A stretch of 33,048 nucleotides of DNA, taken from Asticcacaulis sp. UBA2476. GTDB lineage: Bacteria > Pseudomonadota > Alphaproteobacteria > Caulobacterales > Caulobacteraceae. Location: the NCBI GenBank assembly GCA_002342035.1, contig DDPE01000057.1:1-33048 (forward strand), written 5' to 3'. Shown piece after piece: positions 31,199-33,048 of this stretch (position 1 is the first letter of the stretch; each line of letters opens with the position of its first letter). The position numbers were made by a program, and so were the translations under genes. Under the pieces are notes generated by a model. The model did not search any database. It was not told the origin of the DNA and was given only the letters and a program-made list of their open reading frames with translations.

Positions 31199-31579
31199 AT
31201 GACTGATATCATCATGGGTGCCGGTGGGGCGTTGATAATATCGTTTTTGATAATGTTCAAAAGCGACAAGCAAAGCACTGATCTTCTCGCAGGGAAGCTT
31301 TTTCGCCAAGGTCGGGACATCTCATTAGCTTCAAAAATTTTGCAAAAACACAATCATAACAGAGATTTAGTCTTATTTATGATTGGTTTCGTGGTCATAT
31401 CTCTGTCTATAGTAATGCTGGCAAAAGAGAGTGATTATTATCCTTACCCCTTATTTATCGGAATAGTGCTTTCGGGTTCAGGGATCTGGGGCAGACTTGC
31501 GTCTTTTATGGCTGCCGACAAGGAGTTAGGTGAAAATCCAAAACCGCGGAAGCGAAAAAAATCGGCTGATCTTTCTTGA
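31199..31579 (+). CDS. Small three-helix membrane protein, unknown function
   Basis: A 126-residue protein I do not recognise. It has three likely membrane segments (about 6-20, 56-75 and 83-105), a basic cytoplasmic stretch between the first two, and a basic tail (KPRKRKK). ATG 31199 is preceded closely by GGGGGA; TTG 31190 is also in frame. The gene is visibly more AT-rich than its neighbours and uses less common codons such as ATA and TTA, which suggests recent acquisition. It ends six bases before the convergent ubiH-type gene with no terminator between them. Confidence 0.55.
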   Translation: MTDIIMGAGGALIISFLIMFKSDKQSTDLLAGKLFRQGRDISLASKILQKHNHNRDLVLFMIGFVVISLSIVMLAKESDYYPYPLFIGIVLSGSGIWGRLASFMAADKELGENPKPRKRKKSADLS

Positions 31580-31585
31580 AAACAC

Positions 31586-32833
31586 CTACAACTCTTGGCC
31601 TTGCAATAACCGCGGTAAATCACCCGTGGCACCCCCGGCATCTTCCATAAAAAACCGCCGGAACACCCCGATCCGGTTGACCATGCCCATACCCAGACCG
31701 CGCAGGGGTCGCAGGACCCAGTTATTATTGGAAAACAGGTGCACAAAGCCGTCGGTGGCCAGCGAGGTCGTCACATTGTCAAACCTTCGCCATTTGCCGT
31801 AGCGTTCCAGCACCAGCTCAGAACCAATATCCTCGCCCAGACGCGCCGCCTCAATCACCACCTCGGCCAGAGCCGCCACATCTTTCAAACCCAGATTCAA
31901 GCCTTGGCCCGCAATCGGGTGAATACCGTGGGCGGAGTCTCCTAACAGGGCCAATCGGCCTTTGTGCATATCTTCGGCAAGGCTGAGGCCCAGCGGATAG
32001 ATGAACTTTGGCCCGACCAGCTCGACTTCACCCAGGAACTCCCCGAACCGTTCCTGAAAATGGGCAAAAAACAGCTCATCGCGCACACCCATCAGGGCCT
32101 TGGCCTTATCATGGCTTTCCGACCAGACGATGCAGGCGCGATTATCGGTCAGCGGCAGGATCGCAAACGGGCCGGACGTGAGGAAATACTCATAGGCGAC
32201 GTGGTTATGCGGATGCTGCATCTTGACCGTCACCACCACAGCACTTTGGCCGTAGTCCCAGGCGATATTACGAATACCGGCCCATTCGCGCAGCTTTGAT
32301 TGCCGCCCCTCGGCCCCGACCAGCAGCGGCGCAGTTAAACTATCGCCGGTGTTCAGTGTTACCGAAATACGTGACGGATTTTCCTCAATGGTTTCAATGG
32401 TCGCCGGGGCGATAACATCAATCCCTGCCGCGGTGATAGCGTCATAGAGAGCCGTGCGGATATGGCGGTTTTCGACCATATAGCCCAGCGGTTCATCGCC
32501 GGTGCGGTCTGATATTTCCTGCGACCGAAAATGCAGATAAAACGGCAAGGGCGCCTTGGTCGCCGCCCCCGGCAAATGGCCATCCGTGACCATGATCTCA
32601 TCCATCCGGCACGACAGCGGTGCCAGCTTTTCCCCGACCCCCAGCACATTCCATTGCCGGAAACAGCTATAGGCAATGGCCGAGGCGCGCCCGTCATAGC
32701 CCGCATCCAGTTGATCGGTCAACGGCTGGCGCTCAATCAACACGGGCTTAAGGCCATTCTGCGCCAGAGCCAGCGCCAAGGTCATGCCCGCCATGCCGGC
32801 ACCGGAAATGATTACGTCACAGGTTTTTTCCAT
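31586..32833 (-). CDS. FAD-dependent ubiquinone-biosynthesis hydroxylase, UbiH/COQ6 family
   Basis: This family hydroxylates the ring of ubiquinone precursors using FAD and NAD(P)H. The 415-residue protein has the N-terminal FAD motif GAGMAGMTLALAL (from 11), the family DGRASAIAYSCF, the middle DG-type motif VGAEGRQSKLREWAG, and the C-terminal LLGDSAHGIHPIAGQGLNLG. ATG 32833 is chosen because the Rossmann motif starts seven residues later; the 13-codon upstream extension is not family-like. Which ring position it hydroxylates (UbiH, UbiF, UbiI or the broader UbiL/UbiM type) cannot be decided here. It is divergent from the probable ftsK. Confidence 0.9.
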   Translation of the reverse strand: MEKTCDVIISGAGMAGMTLALALAQNGLKPVLIERQPLTDQLDAGYDGRASAIAYSCFRQWNVLGVGEKLAPLSCRMDEIMVTDGHLPGAATKAPLPFYLHFRSQEISDRTGDEPLGYMVENRHIRTALYDAITAAGIDVIAPATIETIEENPSRISVTLNTGDSLTAPLLVGAEGRQSKLREWAGIRNIAWDYGQSAVVVTVKMQHPHNHVAYEYFLTSGPFAILPLTDNRACIVWSESHDKAKALMGVRDELFFAHFQERFGEFLGEVELVGPKFIYPLGLSLAEDMHKGRLALLGDSAHGIHPIAGQGLNLGLKDVAALAEVVIEAARLGEDIGSELVLERYGKWRRFDNVTTSLATDGFVHLFSNNNWVLRPLRGLGMGMVNRIGVFRRFFMEDAGGATGDLPRLLQGQEL

Positions 32834-32897
32834 AGCGGTTGATACCACTTTCAGCCGATGAAAACAGGTCAAAAAACCATAGGCTTTTTTTGATTTC

Positions 32898-32914
32898 GTA
32901 AACAGCTCTTAACC
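32898..32914 (+). promoter_or_regulatory. Possible CtrA-type box before ftsK
   Basis: GTAA, seven bases, then TTAACC matches the Caulobacter CtrA consensus (TTAA-N7-TTAAC) at all but the first position. It lies 55-71 bases upstream of the probable ftsK start in the ubiH/ftsK divergent gap. A single match in an AT-richer gap could arise by chance. Confidence 0.35.
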
Positions 32915-32968
32915 ATATCCGTGGCAAATAACCGCAGATGTATATGTTTAAAACCTTCGACTGAACCT

Positions 32969-33048
32969 ATGGCCAGCCTGACCGCGACGATTATCACTCA
33001 ACTGGAAACCCATGCCCGCCTGATCTGGCGCGCCGCCGCCGTGGCGCG
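32969..33048 (+). CDS. Start of a gene, probably DNA translocase FtsK
   Basis: Only 26 codons are present before the window edge. The peptide starts MASLTATIITQLETHARLIW and continues with an Arg and Ala-rich stretch, consistent with the cytosolic lead-in to a first membrane helix. The ftsK call rests on my memory of the gene order near the thioredoxin, Trm112-like and UbiH genes in Caulobacteraceae, and is inference. An in-frame stop lies just upstream, so the ATG is probably right. Confidence 0.4.
   Translation, partial: MASLTATIITQLETHARLIWRAAAVA

Overview
The window is chromosomal DNA from an alphaproteobacterium, most likely a member of the Caulobacteraceae close to Asticcacaulis, Caulobacter or Brevundimonas. 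The reasons are the alpha-type IF-2 and NusA proteins, an SdhAF4 (DUF1674) gene, a lipoprotein resembling the Caulobacter CC0125/CC1285 family, a heparinase-fold gene beside rpe and purH, and a possible CtrA-type site before a likely ftsK start. This placement is inference from protein and gene-order resemblance; no database was searched. The genes are dense and mostly core housekeeping. No tRNA, rRNA, CRISPR array, insertion sequence or prophage was seen, and no gap between genes exceeds about 250 bases.

Region 1 (1-7180, minus strand) is the translation and transcription-factor operon rimP-nusA-ylxR-infB, followed by an intrinsic terminator and a truncated purU. A good sigma70-like promoter and a terminator-like hairpin lie in the rimP leader. 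Region 2 (7425-10703, plus strand) holds murJ (lipid II flippase), trpS and a PCu(A)C-type copper-chaperone lipoprotein. Region 3 (10700-12900) has two tandem paralogous alpha/beta hydrolases, divergent from a nitroreductase. Region 4 (12985-19627, minus strand) carries htpX, rsmB, rpe, a heparinase-family gene and purH. Region 5 (19710-25502) carries sdhAF4 (plus), then on the minus strand a lipoprotein, a LysE exporter, argG, a small secreted Cys-rich protein and the potassium transporter kup. Region 6 (25668-33048) holds an Rrf2 regulator with a short-chain dehydrogenase, marC, pyrF, a DUF6065-like gene, a YbaK/ProX deacylase, a CnoX-like thioredoxin-TPR gene, a Trm112-like gene, a small membrane protein, a UbiH/COQ6 hydroxylase and the start of what is probably ftsK.

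The most unusual signal is intergenic. There is a dispersed family of GC-rich hairpins. Three copies (14662-14745, 19928-20012, 28528-28616) are composite elements of two hairpins in inverted orientation, 46-50 bases apart, with conserved edges (ACCC after the left hairpin, GGGT before the right). Single or outward-facing versions lie at 630-648 and 21371-21468. The arm sequences differ between copies but stay paired, which argues for a selected structure. A second repeat family sits just downstream of purH and kup. Other points for a second look are the possible nusA-operon attenuator, a 14-copy QGDRP repeat in IF-2, a Cys-X-Cys pair next to the copper site of the PCu(A)C lipoprotein, and three somewhat AT-richer accessory genes.
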